Part shown: positions 1 to 6,829 of the stretch, piece by piece
How positions within the stretch are numbered: the first letter of the stretch is position 1
Layout of the letters: every line of letters begins with the position of its first letter
From: Actinomycetes bacterium
GTDB lineage: Bacteria > Actinomycetota > Actinomycetes > Streptosporangiales > Streptosporangiaceae
NCBI GenBank assembly: GCA_025964635.1
Contig: JAOPYP010000602.1
Location: forward strand, 1 to 10,121
Length of the DNA: 10,121 nucleotides
Direction of reading: 5' to 3'
Made by a program: the position numbers and the translations under genes
The notes under the pieces: generated by a model
Database searches by the model: none
Seen by the model: only the letters and a program-made list of their open reading frames with translations
What the model was told of the DNA's origin: nothing

Positions 1-118
1 GATCGGGTGTGAGCGCGGCCGAGCGTTCGAGGAAGGCGGCCGCCGCCGCGATCCCGCCGCGCGCCTGCGCGCGGCCGGCCGAGCGCTCTAGCTCTGCTGA
101 GACGTTCTCATCGGGCAC
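1..118 (-). pseudogene. Fragment of a second LuxR-family regulator gene, running off the left edge
   Basis: Read leftward from base 115, this strand encodes the same peptide as bases 165-279 of the rightward LuxR gene, beginning PDENVSAELERSAGRAQARG and ending LTPD at the window edge. The frame is open to base 1. Differences from the rightward copy fall only at third codon positions (bases 5, 8, 11, 14 and 83), so this is coding sequence diverged under selection and not random inverted DNA. A GTG at 118-116 is in frame exactly at the junction, but no convincing ribosome binding site precedes it. The gene would lack its N-terminal half. It could be a real head-to-head paralog or an assembly join between two similar genes. 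Confidence 0.6.
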
Positions 119-279
119 CGATCCAGACCGCCGGGCCTGGCACCGGGCCCAGGCGGCAGCTGAACCCGATGAGAACGTCTCAGCAGAGCTAGAGCGTTCG
201 GCCGGCCGCGCGCAGGCGCGCGGCGGGATCGCGGCGGCGGCCGCCTTCCTCGAACGCTCGGCCGCCCTGACGCCTGATC
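1..279. repeat. Large inverted repeat within LuxR coding sequence
   Basis: Bases 15-115 are the reverse complement of 165-265 with one mismatch (base 83 against 197). The outer 14 bp (1-14 against 266-279) match at 10 positions, with mismatches at 5, 8, 11 and 14. The spacer is 49 bp (116-164). The inner 101 bp are almost identical while the outer part is much more diverged. This is a sharp gradient that fits either local gene conversion or a chimeric junction. Confidence 0.95.
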
Positions 280-1847
280 CGGGGCGCCGGGCGGAGCGGG
301 CACTGGCGGCGGCGCAGGCTAAGTATCAGGCCGGCGCATTCGATGCGGCGCTGGGACTGCTGGCCACCGCAGAACCGGGACCGCTGGATGAGTTCCAGCG
401 CGCCGGCGCGGATCTGCTGCGCGGCCAGATCGCGTTCGCGTCCCGCCGCGGCAGCGACGCACCCCCGCTGCTGCTCAAGGCCGCAAGAAGCCTCGAACTG
501 CTCGACGTGCGGCTGGCGCGGGAGACCTACCTGGAAGCCCTGTTCGCGGCGCTGTTCGCCGGCCGCCTAGCCCTAGGCGGCGGCGCGCGGGAAGTCGCCG
601 AGGCCGCGCGGGCCGCGCCCCCGCCACCGCCGCCCCCGTGCGCGCCCGATCTGCTGCTGGATGGCCTGGCGCTGGTCATCACGGAGGGCTACCCAGCGGG
701 AGCGCCGATGCTCAAGCAAGCGGTGAGCGCCTTCTGCAGCGTGGATATCTCCAGGGATGAGGGGCTGCGCTGGCTGTGGCAGGCCTGGGACGCCGCCGGG
801 CTGTTGTGGGATTACGCGGGCTGCGATTTGCTGTCCGCCCGCCAGGTCGCGCTCGCCCGTGAGGCCGGCGCGCTCATGACGCTCCCCTTCGCCGCCATCA
901 CCCGCGCGGGGGTGCACCTGTGGGCCGGGGAGTTCACCGCGGCCGCCTTGCTGGTGGCGGAGGTAGAGTCGGTCACCGAGGCAACGGGCAGCAGCATCGC
1001 GCCCTATGCGGCCGTAGCGCTCGCCGCCTTTAGTGGCCGGGAAGCCGACGCTCGTGAACTGATCGAGGCCGCCAGGAAAGACGCGGAGCGCCGGGGTGAA
1101 GGTCAGGGGCTGACCCTCGTTCACTGGGCGACGGCGGTGCTGTGCAACGGCCTCGGCCGCTATGAGGAGGCGCTGGCGACGGCGCAGCAGGCGAGTGAGG
1201 ACTCGCCCGCGAATCTGTTCGGCACCTGGGCCGTAGCCGAGCTCATCGAGGCAGCGGCCCGCAGCGGGGCACCCGAGCGCGCGGCCGCCGCCCTCCAACG
1301 GCTCTCGGCGGCCGCCCGCGCCAGTGGCAGCGACTGGGCGCTCGGCCTCGAGGCCCGCTCGCGGGCACTGCTCAGTGAAGGCGAGACCGCCGAGGCCTTC
1401 TACCGCGAGGCGATCGACCGCCTCGGCCGCACCCGCGTCCGCATGGAACTCGGCCGCGCCTATCTGGTCTACGGCGAGTGGCTGCGCCGCGCACACCGGC
1501 GCATCGACGCCCGTGAGCAGCTGCGCACCGCGTACGAGATGCTCGCCGCCATGGGCGCCGAGGGGTTCGCAGAACGAGCCGCGCGCGAACTGCGTGCCAC
1601 CGGCGAGCGGGTACGCAAACGCACCACCGGGACCCCTGCCCAGCTCACTGCCCGGGAGGCCCAAATCGCCCAGCTGGCCAGCGACGGCCTGTCCAACCCC
1701 GAAATCGCGGCCCAGCTGTTCATGAGCCCGCGCACAGTCGAATACCACCTGCGCAAAGTCTTCACCAAGCTCGCCATCAGCTCCCGCAACCAACTCCACG
1801 GCGCCCTGGCCAGCAGCAGAACCGACGGACCGCGGCAAACGCCGTAG
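9..1847 (+). CDS. LuxR-family transcriptional regulator, C-terminal part, 5' end rearranged
   Basis: The ORF encodes 612 residues. Residues about 546-600 form a LuxR-type helix-turn-helix: LTAREAQIAQLASDGLSNPE begins it, and SPRTVEYHLRKVF is the recognition region. Residues about 60-530 are Ala/Leu-rich helical repeats of the TPR-like kind found in large actinobacterial ATPase/LuxR regulators, which are usually about 900 residues with an N-terminal nucleotide-binding domain. No Walker motif is present here, so the N-terminal half is missing. Native sequence appears to begin at T37 (base 117, TDPDRRAWHRAQ). Residues 1-36 come from an inverted copy of bases 165-265 and are not native, so the GTG at base 9 is probably not a real start. 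A proline run lies near residues 203-210. Presumed role is DNA binding and transcription control; the target is unknown. It converges on the DUF1003 gene, with stops 44 bp apart. Family identity is sure; whether this partial gene works is doubtful. Confidence 0.85.
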   Translation: MSAAERSRKAAAAAIPPRACARPAERSSSAETFSSGTDPDRRAWHRAQAAAEPDENVSAELERSAGRAQARGGIAAAAAFLERSAALTPDPGRRAERALAAAQAKYQAGAFDAALGLLATAEPGPLDEFQRAGADLLRGQIAFASRRGSDAPPLLLKAARSLELLDVRLARETYLEALFAALFAGRLALGGGAREVAEAARAAPPPPPPPCAPDLLLDGLALVITEGYPAGAPMLKQAVSAFCSVDISRDEGLRWLWQAWDAAGLLWDYAGCDLLSARQVALAREAGALMTLPFAAITRAGVHLWAGEFTAAALLVAEVESVTEATGSSIAPYAAVALAAFSGREADARELIEAARKDAERRGEGQGLTLVHWATAVLCNGLGRYEEALATAQQASEDSPANLFGTWAVAELIEAAARSGAPERAAAALQRLSAAARASGSDWALGLEARSRALLSEGETAEAFYREAIDRLGRTRVRMELGRAYLVYGEWLRRAHRRIDAREQLRTAYEMLAAMGAEGFAERAARELRATGERVRKRTTGTPAQLTAREAQIAQLASDGLSNPEIAAQLFMSPRTVEYHLRKVFTKLAISSRNQLHGALASSRTDGPRQTP

Positions 1848-1878
1848 CCTCGATTCCGGCGAGACGGCAACCACCGCA

Positions 1879-1902
1879 GGCGGGCGCCCCGTTAGCGCCG
1901 CC
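1879..1902. terminator. Weak hairpin between convergent genes
   Basis: GGCGG(G)CGC at 1879-1887 can pair with GCGCCGCC at 1895-1902, with one bulged base and a loop of seven. It lies between the LuxR stop (1847) and the last codons of the converging DUF1003 gene, and it includes that gene's stop codon. No T-run follows on either strand. This is a possible terminator only; a GC-rich background makes such stems common. Confidence 0.25.
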
Positions 1903-2365
1903 GGGTGGGCTTGTCTAGCAGCCGGTTGTGCAACTCAGTGGTGAGGGTATGGATCTGGCGGGTCAGCTGCGTGTTGGTTTTGAGCTCGAGCTCCTGTTCG
2001 TTGAAGTCGTGATCTGCCTTGGCCTGCTGGAAGTCCGCCTGCCGATTCTGCCCGATCATGACAAAGGTGGACAGGAAGATCGCCTCCAGCGACACGATCA
2101 GGGTCAGCATCGGCCACGGCCTGGGCTCGATGAAGAGCATCCAGAGAGCGAACAGCGCGACGTGAATGTAGACGAACTGCATCGACCCAGCGAAAGCGGT
2201 GATCCGGTCAGCGATCCGTAGCTGAAGGTCCCGCGGCCCGTTGTGCCTGTTCGCCACGACGACCGGGTGGTGGGGGCGGCTCTTCGGCTGCGGACCTTGC
2301 CCGTCATCGCTGGACCCGGTCGGTTGTTCCGCGGTGCCAGCGGCGTTCCGCGTGGGTCGCAGCAA
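1892..2365 (-). CDS. DUF1003 family membrane protein
   Basis: 157 residues. After a hydrophilic N-terminus of about 45 residues comes the typical DUF1003 pattern: D-R-I-AFAGSMQFVYIHVALFALW (about 53-75), then a second membrane segment around 86-105 (LTLIVSLEAIFLSTFVMIGQ), then a charged, probably coiled-coil tail (Q109-L149). The family is membrane-embedded with two helices and no established biochemical role. The chosen start is TTG at 2365, with AGGA five nt upstream. The N-terminal extension is poorly conserved in such proteins, so the start is uncertain; an ATG at 2420 in another frame opens an N-terminus-like peptide that would need a frameshift to join. It is the last gene of the leftward stress/envelope run, 191 bp downstream of the HdeD-family gene. 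Confidence 0.8.
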   Translation of the reverse strand: MLRPTRNAAGTAEQPTGSSDDGQGPQPKSRPHHPVVVANRHNGPRDLQLRIADRITAFAGSMQFVYIHVALFALWMLFIEPRPWPMLTLIVSLEAIFLSTFVMIGQNRQADFQQAKADHDFNEQELELKTNTQLTRQIHTLTTELHNRLLDKPTRRR

Positions 2366-2556
2366 CCCCGTCCTGCGGGGGCGGCGCGTCTGAGCTGGCC
2401 GTAGGGTCAGGTGTGGCCATTGTGGTGCCGCCGCAGTTGTACCGGGCGGCGGGCTTTGTTACGGGCGCGCCTATCAGGCCGGGGTCAGGGACCTGGCAGG
2501 CGCTGAACAGGCACCCATTGTGGCCGGGACCGAGGCGCCCCCGCCCCCGTGCCAGC

Positions 2557-3114
2557 TCAGGCCGCATCCTCCAGGACTGAGTGCAGGGTCTGCCCGGTCT
2601 GGCGCAGGTGGATGCCCAGCGTGATCTGCGAGGTCCCGTAGATCAGGCTGAACAGGCCGAACAGCAGCGCGAGGGTGACCGCGCCAACGCCGGGGCGTGC
2701 GAAGAGCACGACGCCGAACGCGATGGACACCAGCCCGCCCAGGATGAACAGTGCGCGGGTCCCCGCGGTCTCGCCGCCGCGGAAAGCGGCGAAGATCTCG
2801 AAGAACCCGCCGGTGAACGCCCAGCTGGCCACGATCAGCACTAGCACCAGCGCGGTGGGCCCGGGCCAGGTCAGGGCCACCACCCCGGCTGCCACGTCCA
2901 CCAACCCGAGCAGCAGGTGCCCGAAGACCGGTCCGGCGGAGCCGCTGCTGAACGCCCGCATAGCCTGCAGCCCGGCATCGATGAACGCGTAGACCGCAAA
3001 CAGGATGACCAGCGCCAACACCGTCACTCCTGGCCAGGCCAGGGCCAAGATCCCGACGATGATGGCCAGAACGCCCAGCAGGATCAACGAGGTAGATGTC
3101 GATTTGAACATCAC
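2557..3114 (-). CDS. HdeD family membrane protein (DUF308)
   Basis: 185 residues, almost entirely hydrophobic, with about six membrane helices in pairs (roughly 10-30, 33-53, 65-85, 88-110, 124-143 and 147-170). The repeated motif of a helix ending in WPG followed by another helix (LAWPGVTVLAL, LTWPGPTALVL, FARPGVGAVTL) is the signature of the HdeD/DUF308 family, known from enterobacterial acid resistance and widespread as stress-associated membrane proteins in actinobacteria. The start may be GTG at 3114 or the adjacent ATG at 3111; AAAGGG lies 5 or 8 nt upstream respectively, so either fits. It is 58 bp downstream of the YbhN-like gene on the same strand and may be co-transcribed. The exact function here is unknown. 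Confidence 0.88.
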   Translation of the reverse strand: MMFKSTSTSLILLGVLAIIVGILALAWPGVTVLALVILFAVYAFIDAGLQAMRAFSSGSAGPVFGHLLLGLVDVAAGVVALTWPGPTALVLVLIVASWAFTGGFFEIFAAFRGGETAGTRALFILGGLVSIAFGVVLFARPGVGAVTLALLFGLFSLIYGTSQITLGIHLRQTGQTLHSVLEDAA

Positions 3115-3172
3115 AGTAGCCCTTTCTTCTGGCTTTCATCGCGCCGCGTTGCTTGGACCCCCGCGTGTGCCA

Positions 3173-4318
3173 CTACCAGTGGACGCGCAACTCGCCGAAG
3201 CAAGCCAACATCTGTGACCAATGGAGGGATAGCTGCCGGCTTCTGATCATCCAGGAGAAGGATCTGGGTGATCTGCGGTCAGCCGCCTTCGGTCTGAGTC
3301 GGAGGCGGCTATAGGCCACCGCGCCAGGAAGCAGCGGAAGCCAGTAGTTGACGATCCGGTAGCCGAGGACGGCGAGGACCGCCGTTGGCCGCGGGGCGCC
3401 GAAGCCGACCGTGACGGCTACCAGCGTGACTTCTATGACGCCCAGCCCGCCCGGTGTGATGGGGATGGCACTCGCGATGTTCGCCGCGGCGTAGGCAACC
3501 GCCAGTGGCCCGAAACCCGGCTGATAACGGAAGGCGGCAAACATCAGGTCGAGTGAAAGCAAGTCAAGAAGCAGGTCGGCCGAGGCGAAGCCGACGCTTT
3601 CTGCCAATGCCCGCCCGGTCAGCGCGGACCGGGCGAGCGACGCGAGTCGCTTGCTGGTCTGGGCCACCTTCCCTGGATCGATGCCCGGCCGGACGTGCCG
3701 GGCCAGTCCGGCCATCCGGCGCCCCGCCCGCTCGGCGATGCCGGGGTGGGCTCCGACCAGGAGCGCAACGGCGAGCACCGATACGACCAACGCGAACGCG
3801 ATGCCCGCGACCATGAGGTAGCTCCGGGAGAGGTGTCGGCCGGCCGTCACTGCGGATCCGGCCCCGAATAGCGTCACCAGGGCGACCGTGGACACCAAGC
3901 TGGTCAGGCCGATCGCCTCACCGCTCGTGAATGCGGCAACGCCGTCGGCTTCCAGCGCACTCACGTTCACCAGGGCGCCGGCCGCCGAACCGAACGGGGT
4001 GAGATGGCTGACCAGGAACGATGCCATCGTGACCCGGACCGCCAGCCGGAAGCGCACCCGAGCCCCGAGCGAGGCCAGCACCCGCCGGTACAGCAAGGCA
4101 TAGGACCCGAGCGAAGCTGCCTGGGCCGCGATCGCCACCCCTACGAACGCAGGGCGGGCGTGCCGGAGCGCGGCCGCGTCATGCGCCAGTCCGCCCAGCC
4201 GCGGCAGCAGGCCGAACACCCCGGCCGCCAGGGCCACGAACATCACCCCGTGCACGATCCACCGCACCGCCGGGCGCCGCCGGCCCTTCTGCTGCAGCGG
4301 TGGGCCGCCTGCCGGCAC
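3173..4318 (-). CDS. YbhN / LPG-synthase transmembrane-domain family protein
   Basis: About 381 residues from the GTG at 4318. It is a multi-pass inner-membrane protein of the lysylphosphatidylglycerol-synthase transmembrane family (PF03706-like). Family marks are HLTPFGSAAGALVNVSAL in the first third, IPITPGGLGVIEVTLVAV near the C-terminal end, and GYRIVNYWLPLLPGAVAY in the last helix. There is no catalytic lysyl-transfer domain, so this is a stand-alone membrane module; related proteins are proposed flippases or lipid-handling proteins, but the substrate here is unknown. The frame stays open back to 4570, but that extension overlaps the 80-residue gene and reads like out-of-frame sequence, so I place the start after it. 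No good ribosome binding site fits GTG 4318. ATGs at 4353 and 4347 are in another frame, which leaves room for an indel near 4330. About 40 residues after the last helix are an unusual hydrophilic tail. Confidence 0.82.
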   Translation of the reverse strand: MPAGGPPLQQKGRRRPAVRWIVHGVMFVALAAGVFGLLPRLGGLAHDAAALRHARPAFVGVAIAAQAASLGSYALLYRRVLASLGARVRFRLAVRVTMASFLVSHLTPFGSAAGALVNVSALEADGVAAFTSGEAIGLTSLVSTVALVTLFGAGSAVTAGRHLSRSYLMVAGIAFALVVSVLAVALLVGAHPGIAERAGRRMAGLARHVRPGIDPGKVAQTSKRLASLARSALTGRALAESVGFASADLLLDLLSLDLMFAAFRYQPGFGPLAVAYAAANIASAIPITPGGLGVIEVTLVAVTVGFGAPRPTAVLAVLGYRIVNYWLPLLPGAVAYSRLRLRPKAADRRSPRSFSWMIRSRQLSLHWSQMLACFGELRVHW

Positions 4319-4388
4319 CTTGGGCCGGGTGTCCGCCTCTCGCTCATGGCCATGCGTCGCTGTCGCTGCCAGCGCCGGTGTTCCGCGT

Positions 4389-4631
4389 TCAGCCCGCGGA
4401 GTGTTTTGGTGCCCGCCGCAGGTGCCAGATGTAGGCGAGCAACGCACTGTAACCGGCCAGATGGCCGGCGAAATGGCCGAGCCTGCGCTGCCCGGCATCG
4501 TGGGCCTTGTTGCGAGCATGCCGAAGCGCCCGGTCAGCGGCCCTCTTGCCAACGGCGAGGATGAGTGCATCCCGTATGGTCCGCTCTAGCTTCCGGTCGT
4601 CGTTCCTGGAGGTGGATTCGGTGGTGGTCAT
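4389..4631 (-). CDS. Small hypothetical protein, 80 residues
   Basis: I do not recognise this family. The ATG at 4631 is preceded by GAGGA about 9 nt upstream, a good ribosome binding site. The first 55 residues are charged and mostly basic (RKLERTIRDALILAVGKRAA, then repeated Arg/His/Lys), probably helical. A weakly hydrophobic stretch near residues 59-73 (GHLAGYSALLAYIWHL) could be a single membrane helix or amphipathic anchor, followed by a short basic tail. It lies between the BON gene and the YbhN-like gene on the same strand, so it may belong to the same transcript. It was preferred over the overlapping N-terminal extension of the YbhN frame because of its ribosome binding site and codon pattern. 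Confidence 0.6.
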   Translation of the reverse strand: MTTTESTSRNDDRKLERTIRDALILAVGKRAADRALRHARNKAHDAGQRRLGHFAGHLAGYSALLAYIWHLRRAPKHSAG

Positions 4632-4703
4632 GATGTGCGTTCCTCAGAGGGCGGGCGTTTTGCGGCCTCGCCCTCGGGTCTGGGTGGATGGGTCGAGGGA
4701 CGG

Positions 4704-4739
4704 GCCGGTCCACCGGGACAGGTGTCCCGGTGGACCGGC
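4704..4739. terminator. Perfect 36-bp palindrome, likely terminator or operator
   Basis: GCCGGTCCACCGGGACA at 4704-4720 pairs perfectly with 4723-4739 around a GG centre, giving a 17-bp stem. It lies 37 bp downstream of the BON gene stop and about 70 bp upstream of the 80-residue gene start, on the leftward transcript. No T-run follows, but many actinobacterial terminators lack one. A two-base loop is too tight for a simple RNA hairpin without opening a pair or two, so a DNA-binding operator for the downstream genes is an alternative. Confidence 0.5.
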
Positions 4740-4776
4740 TCCGTCGAGAGCCCCTGTGTAAGGGCAGGTGGCCGCG

Positions 4777-5430
4777 TCAGCCGGTGATGTAGAGCTCGTC
4801 CACGACATCCATGACGCCGCTGGCCATCCAGGCGGCGGCGGAGACCGCGTCGTGTTCGGCCCACGTGCGAACGTGGCCGGTGAGCGTGACCGTGTTCCCA
4901 CGGGTGTCCACCATCACGTCACTGTCATCAAGAATCAGCGCGTAGCGGTCGAGGGCGTCCTGGACGAGGAGCGTCACGTCGACCGGGTCCGCGTCGTAGG
5001 CGATCTCGATGTCGTCCTTGATGTTGCGGACGCCGGTCAGCCCGGCGACCGCTAGTTCAGCGGCTGCGCGCTCGGCGCCGTAGCTCACCCTCCCGGTCAA
5101 AGTCAGGTTGCCGTCGCGGGCGGTCGCCTCCACACTGTCCGGCACCGTGACATTCAGCGCGAGCGCGTTGTTCGCCGCGGTGGCCAGCATCGGGTCGTCC
5201 CGGTAGTCGCCGGGCGGCAGCACAACCTCCAGATGGTTGTGCACGTTGGTCACCCCGGCAACCCGCTGGGCTGCGGCGGCCGCCTCCTGGTACTGCGGGT
5301 AGTTCGGCACCGTGCCGTTGAGTGCTACCTCCCCGGCCATGTTCTTGACGGTGATGTTCGCCGCATCGACGAGCGGGTCGAAGGCAAGTTCCGCTTCGAC
5401 GGCGCCGAGGATATCCTTCGTCTTTCCCAC
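4777..5430 (-). CDS. BON-domain protein with three BON repeats
   Basis: 217 residues in three consecutive BON domains, about 4-71, 78-145 and 150-217. Each has the family pattern: an N-terminal helix (ILGAVEAELAFDP; MLATAANNALALN; VTLLVQDALDRYA), a beta segment with a central glycine (EVALNGTV, NLTLTGRV, TVTLTGHV), a helix rich in Ala, and a final 'V-V-N/D' beta strand (VTNVHNHLEV, VRNIKDDIEI, VMDVVDELYI). No signal peptide is visible, so the protein is probably cytoplasmic or membrane-peripheral. BON domains are thought to bind phospholipid or membrane surfaces; in actinobacteria triple-BON proteins are commonly stress-induced. The start is GTG at 5430, with GGAAAGGGA centred about 14 nt upstream. 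It is the first gene of the leftward run that continues to the DUF1003 gene, and divergence in function from OsmY-like proteins is likely. Confidence 0.88.
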   Translation of the reverse strand: MGKTKDILGAVEAELAFDPLVDAANITVKNMAGEVALNGTVPNYPQYQEAAAAAQRVAGVTNVHNHLEVVLPPGDYRDDPMLATAANNALALNVTVPDSVEATARDGNLTLTGRVSYGAERAAAELAVAGLTGVRNIKDDIEIAYDADPVDVTLLVQDALDRYALILDDSDVMVDTRGNTVTLTGHVRTWAEHDAVSAAAWMASGVMDVVDELYITG

Positions 5431-5633
5431 TTGCGTACATCCCTTTCCGTGGCGGATGAGGCGGCGGATTACCGCTCATTAACCAGTCCACCGCACAGTC
5501 TCGCGGCGGCAAAGGCGATGCCGGCTGTGGTGGTATTGCCTCGCGCTATAAGATGACCGGCTGTTCCCGTGCAGGCGAAAAGAATGTCCGTTTAGGCTGC
5601 ACCCGGCGGTTTGCGGCCGGTGCCAGCCGTCCA

Positions 5634-6656
5634 TCAAAGAATGATGCCGTCCGTGGCGTCGAAGAGAACCTGCTGCAGCGGGCGCGGCAGATCGCCGTTC
5701 CACACCAAACCGGCGGTCGCGGCCAGGGGAGATTGGTCGAGGCGGACGGGAACCATGTCGTAGGTATCCGCCGGCCGATGTGGCAGGGGCGTTTTTCTTG
5801 CACCGATAACGTGACGCGGGCAGGTCAGCACCGCGGTGGGCCGGCTTGCGGTTGCCGCGAACGCGAGGGTCACCGGCAGCGAATCCCGCAACGCTGGGTC
5901 GGTGAACTCAAAGCGCGGGTCCATGCTCCGCAGCACCGCCAGCCAGGCGCCATAGACCGCAGACCCGCCGCGGGGCGGCCCGTGAATGACGTCCATGCGG
6001 GCCAGTTCGCCGAGGGTGATCGTCACGCGTGGTGCTGCCGGGTGCGAGGAGGGGATCCACACCTCGGGTTCGAATTCCCCCAGGCTCATGACGTCAAGCG
6101 GCGCAGCCAGGGCCTCCTCCGCCGGGGGCAGCCAGCCCAGGCCGGCGTCGGCCCGGCGGTGCCGGATCAGCGAGAACTCGCCGTCCAGCGACGTCTCCAT
6201 CCATGCGACCTCGACGCCGGCGGCAGCGGCCGTGACCCGCAGCCGCGATGCGGCTTCCACGGCGAGCTCCTCCGGCAGATACGGGGGCATGACCACTCGC
6301 AGCCGCGGCCGACCGAGCCCAGCCGCCTGCCGGGTACGGCTCACCCCGTGATCGACCAGGGACAGGATGGTGCGGGACTCCTGCAGCAGCACGGCGCCCG
6401 CCGCGGTCAGCCGCACCCCCTCACGCCGGCGCTGCAGCAGCGGCGTGCCCACCATCTCCTCCAGGCGCCGGATCTGCTGGCTCAGCGTCGGCTGAGCGAT
6501 GAACATCCGCTCCGCGGCATACGTGAACGTGCCAGCGTCAGCGACCGCCACGAAGTAGCGCAAATGCCGCAGCTCGACACCCTGCGGAGCCGTGCCCTCC
6601 GAACCCGGCAGCAGAACCGGTTCCGTCTCGGCCAGCCTCATCGAAGCCTGCTTCAT
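5634..6656 (-). CDS. LysR-type transcriptional regulator
   Basis: About 340 residues from the ATG at 6656. The N-terminal winged helix-turn-helix begins at VELRHLRYFVAVADAGTFTY (residue 27) and includes AQPTLSQQIRRLEEMVGTPL and the wing RREGVRLTAAG (to about residue 90). The rest is a LysR effector-binding domain (about 115-310). The frame is also open from GTG 6674, but ATG 6656 lies only 5 nt after the stop of the upstream 30-codon small ORF, which suggests translational coupling; ATG 6641, with GCAGG five nt upstream, is a third option. It is the last leftward gene of the cluster with the membrane oxidoreductase, and such regulators usually control adjacent or divergent genes, here plausibly the oxidoreductase and the haloperoxidase. 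The inducer is unknown. A 203-bp gap separates it from the BON gene downstream, with no clear signal seen in it. Confidence 0.9.
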   Translation of the reverse strand: MKQASMRLAETEPVLLPGSEGTAPQGVELRHLRYFVAVADAGTFTYAAERMFIAQPTLSQQIRRLEEMVGTPLLQRRREGVRLTAAGAVLLQESRTILSLVDHGVSRTRQAAGLGRPRLRVVMPPYLPEELAVEAASRLRVTAAAAGVEVAWMETSLDGEFSLIRHRRADAGLGWLPPAEEALAAPLDVMSLGEFEPEVWIPSSHPAAPRVTITLGELARMDVIHGPPRGGSAVYGAWLAVLRSMDPRFEFTDPALRDSLPVTLAFAATASRPTAVLTCPRHVIGARKTPLPHRPADTYDMVPVRLDQSPLAATAGLVWNGDLPRPLQQVLFDATDGIIL

Positions 6657-6661
6657 CCCGG

Positions 6662-6754
6662 TCACCCACGCCACCTTGCCCGGGCCCCTGGCCAGCGCGG
6701 AACCGGTCGCATCCGCGTGAATGCGCCCATCACGTCGGCGAGCGTGGTGGCCAT
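6662..6754 (-). CDS. Small ORF A, 30 residues, paralog of the small ORF at 8201-8278
   Basis: It starts at ATG 6754, with AGGA seven nt upstream, and stops at TGA 6664-6662. Compared without gaps to the small ORF at 8201-8278, 14 of the first 25 residues are identical: M1 A2 T3, L5, D7 V8 M9, A11 F12, R16 P17, W21, G23 and R25. The ribosome binding site context (GGAACACGAC before the ATG) is nearly the same too. Synonymous differences at A11, R16 and P17 suggest selection on the peptide. It ends 5 nt before the likely LysR start, so it may be a leader peptide coupling translation of the regulator, or an independent small protein. It has no cysteine and no clear membrane helix. No known family recognised. 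Confidence 0.55.
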   Translation of the reverse strand: MATTLADVMGAFTRMRPVPRWPGARARWRG

Positions 6755-6796
6755 GTCGTGTTCCTGCCTTTCGGTGATGACCCTCAACGACCGTGA

Positions 6797-6810
6797 CCGT
6801 TGATCAACGG
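6797..6810. promoter_or_regulatory. 14-bp perfect palindrome, possible operator
   Basis: CCGTTGATCAACGG is a perfect palindrome in the 75-bp gap between the oxidoreductase stop and small ORF A. A further half-site CAACG lies just beside it (6785-6789), and together they give three CAACG/CGTTG half-sites within 26 bp. The position, about 43 nt before the small ORF A start, fits an operator controlling the small ORF and LysR transcription. The binding protein is unknown; LysR autoregulation is one option. Confidence 0.4.
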
Positions 6811-6829
6811 CATGAGATACCCGTCTGGC

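Noticed and set aside
561..578. CCGCCTAG-CC-CTAGGCGG palindrome inside the LuxR gene
   Set aside because: Eight-bp arms within coding sequence encoding the expected protein; likely chance in GC-rich DNA.
573..1874. Long leftward ORF of 433 codons opposite the LuxR gene
   Set aside because: It is the antisense of a clearly recognised LuxR protein; such long antisense frames are routine in high-GC DNA, and its translation has no recognisable domain.
2304..2567. Leftward ORF of 87 codons upstream of DUF1003
   Set aside because: Overlaps the DUF1003 N-terminus in another frame with no domain; might be the original N-terminus if a frameshift exists, but nothing shows that.
5553..6803. Rightward ORF of 416 codons opposite the LysR gene
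   Set aside because: Antisense of the LysR gene, rich in Arg/Gln/Pro/His, with no domain and no ribosome binding site.
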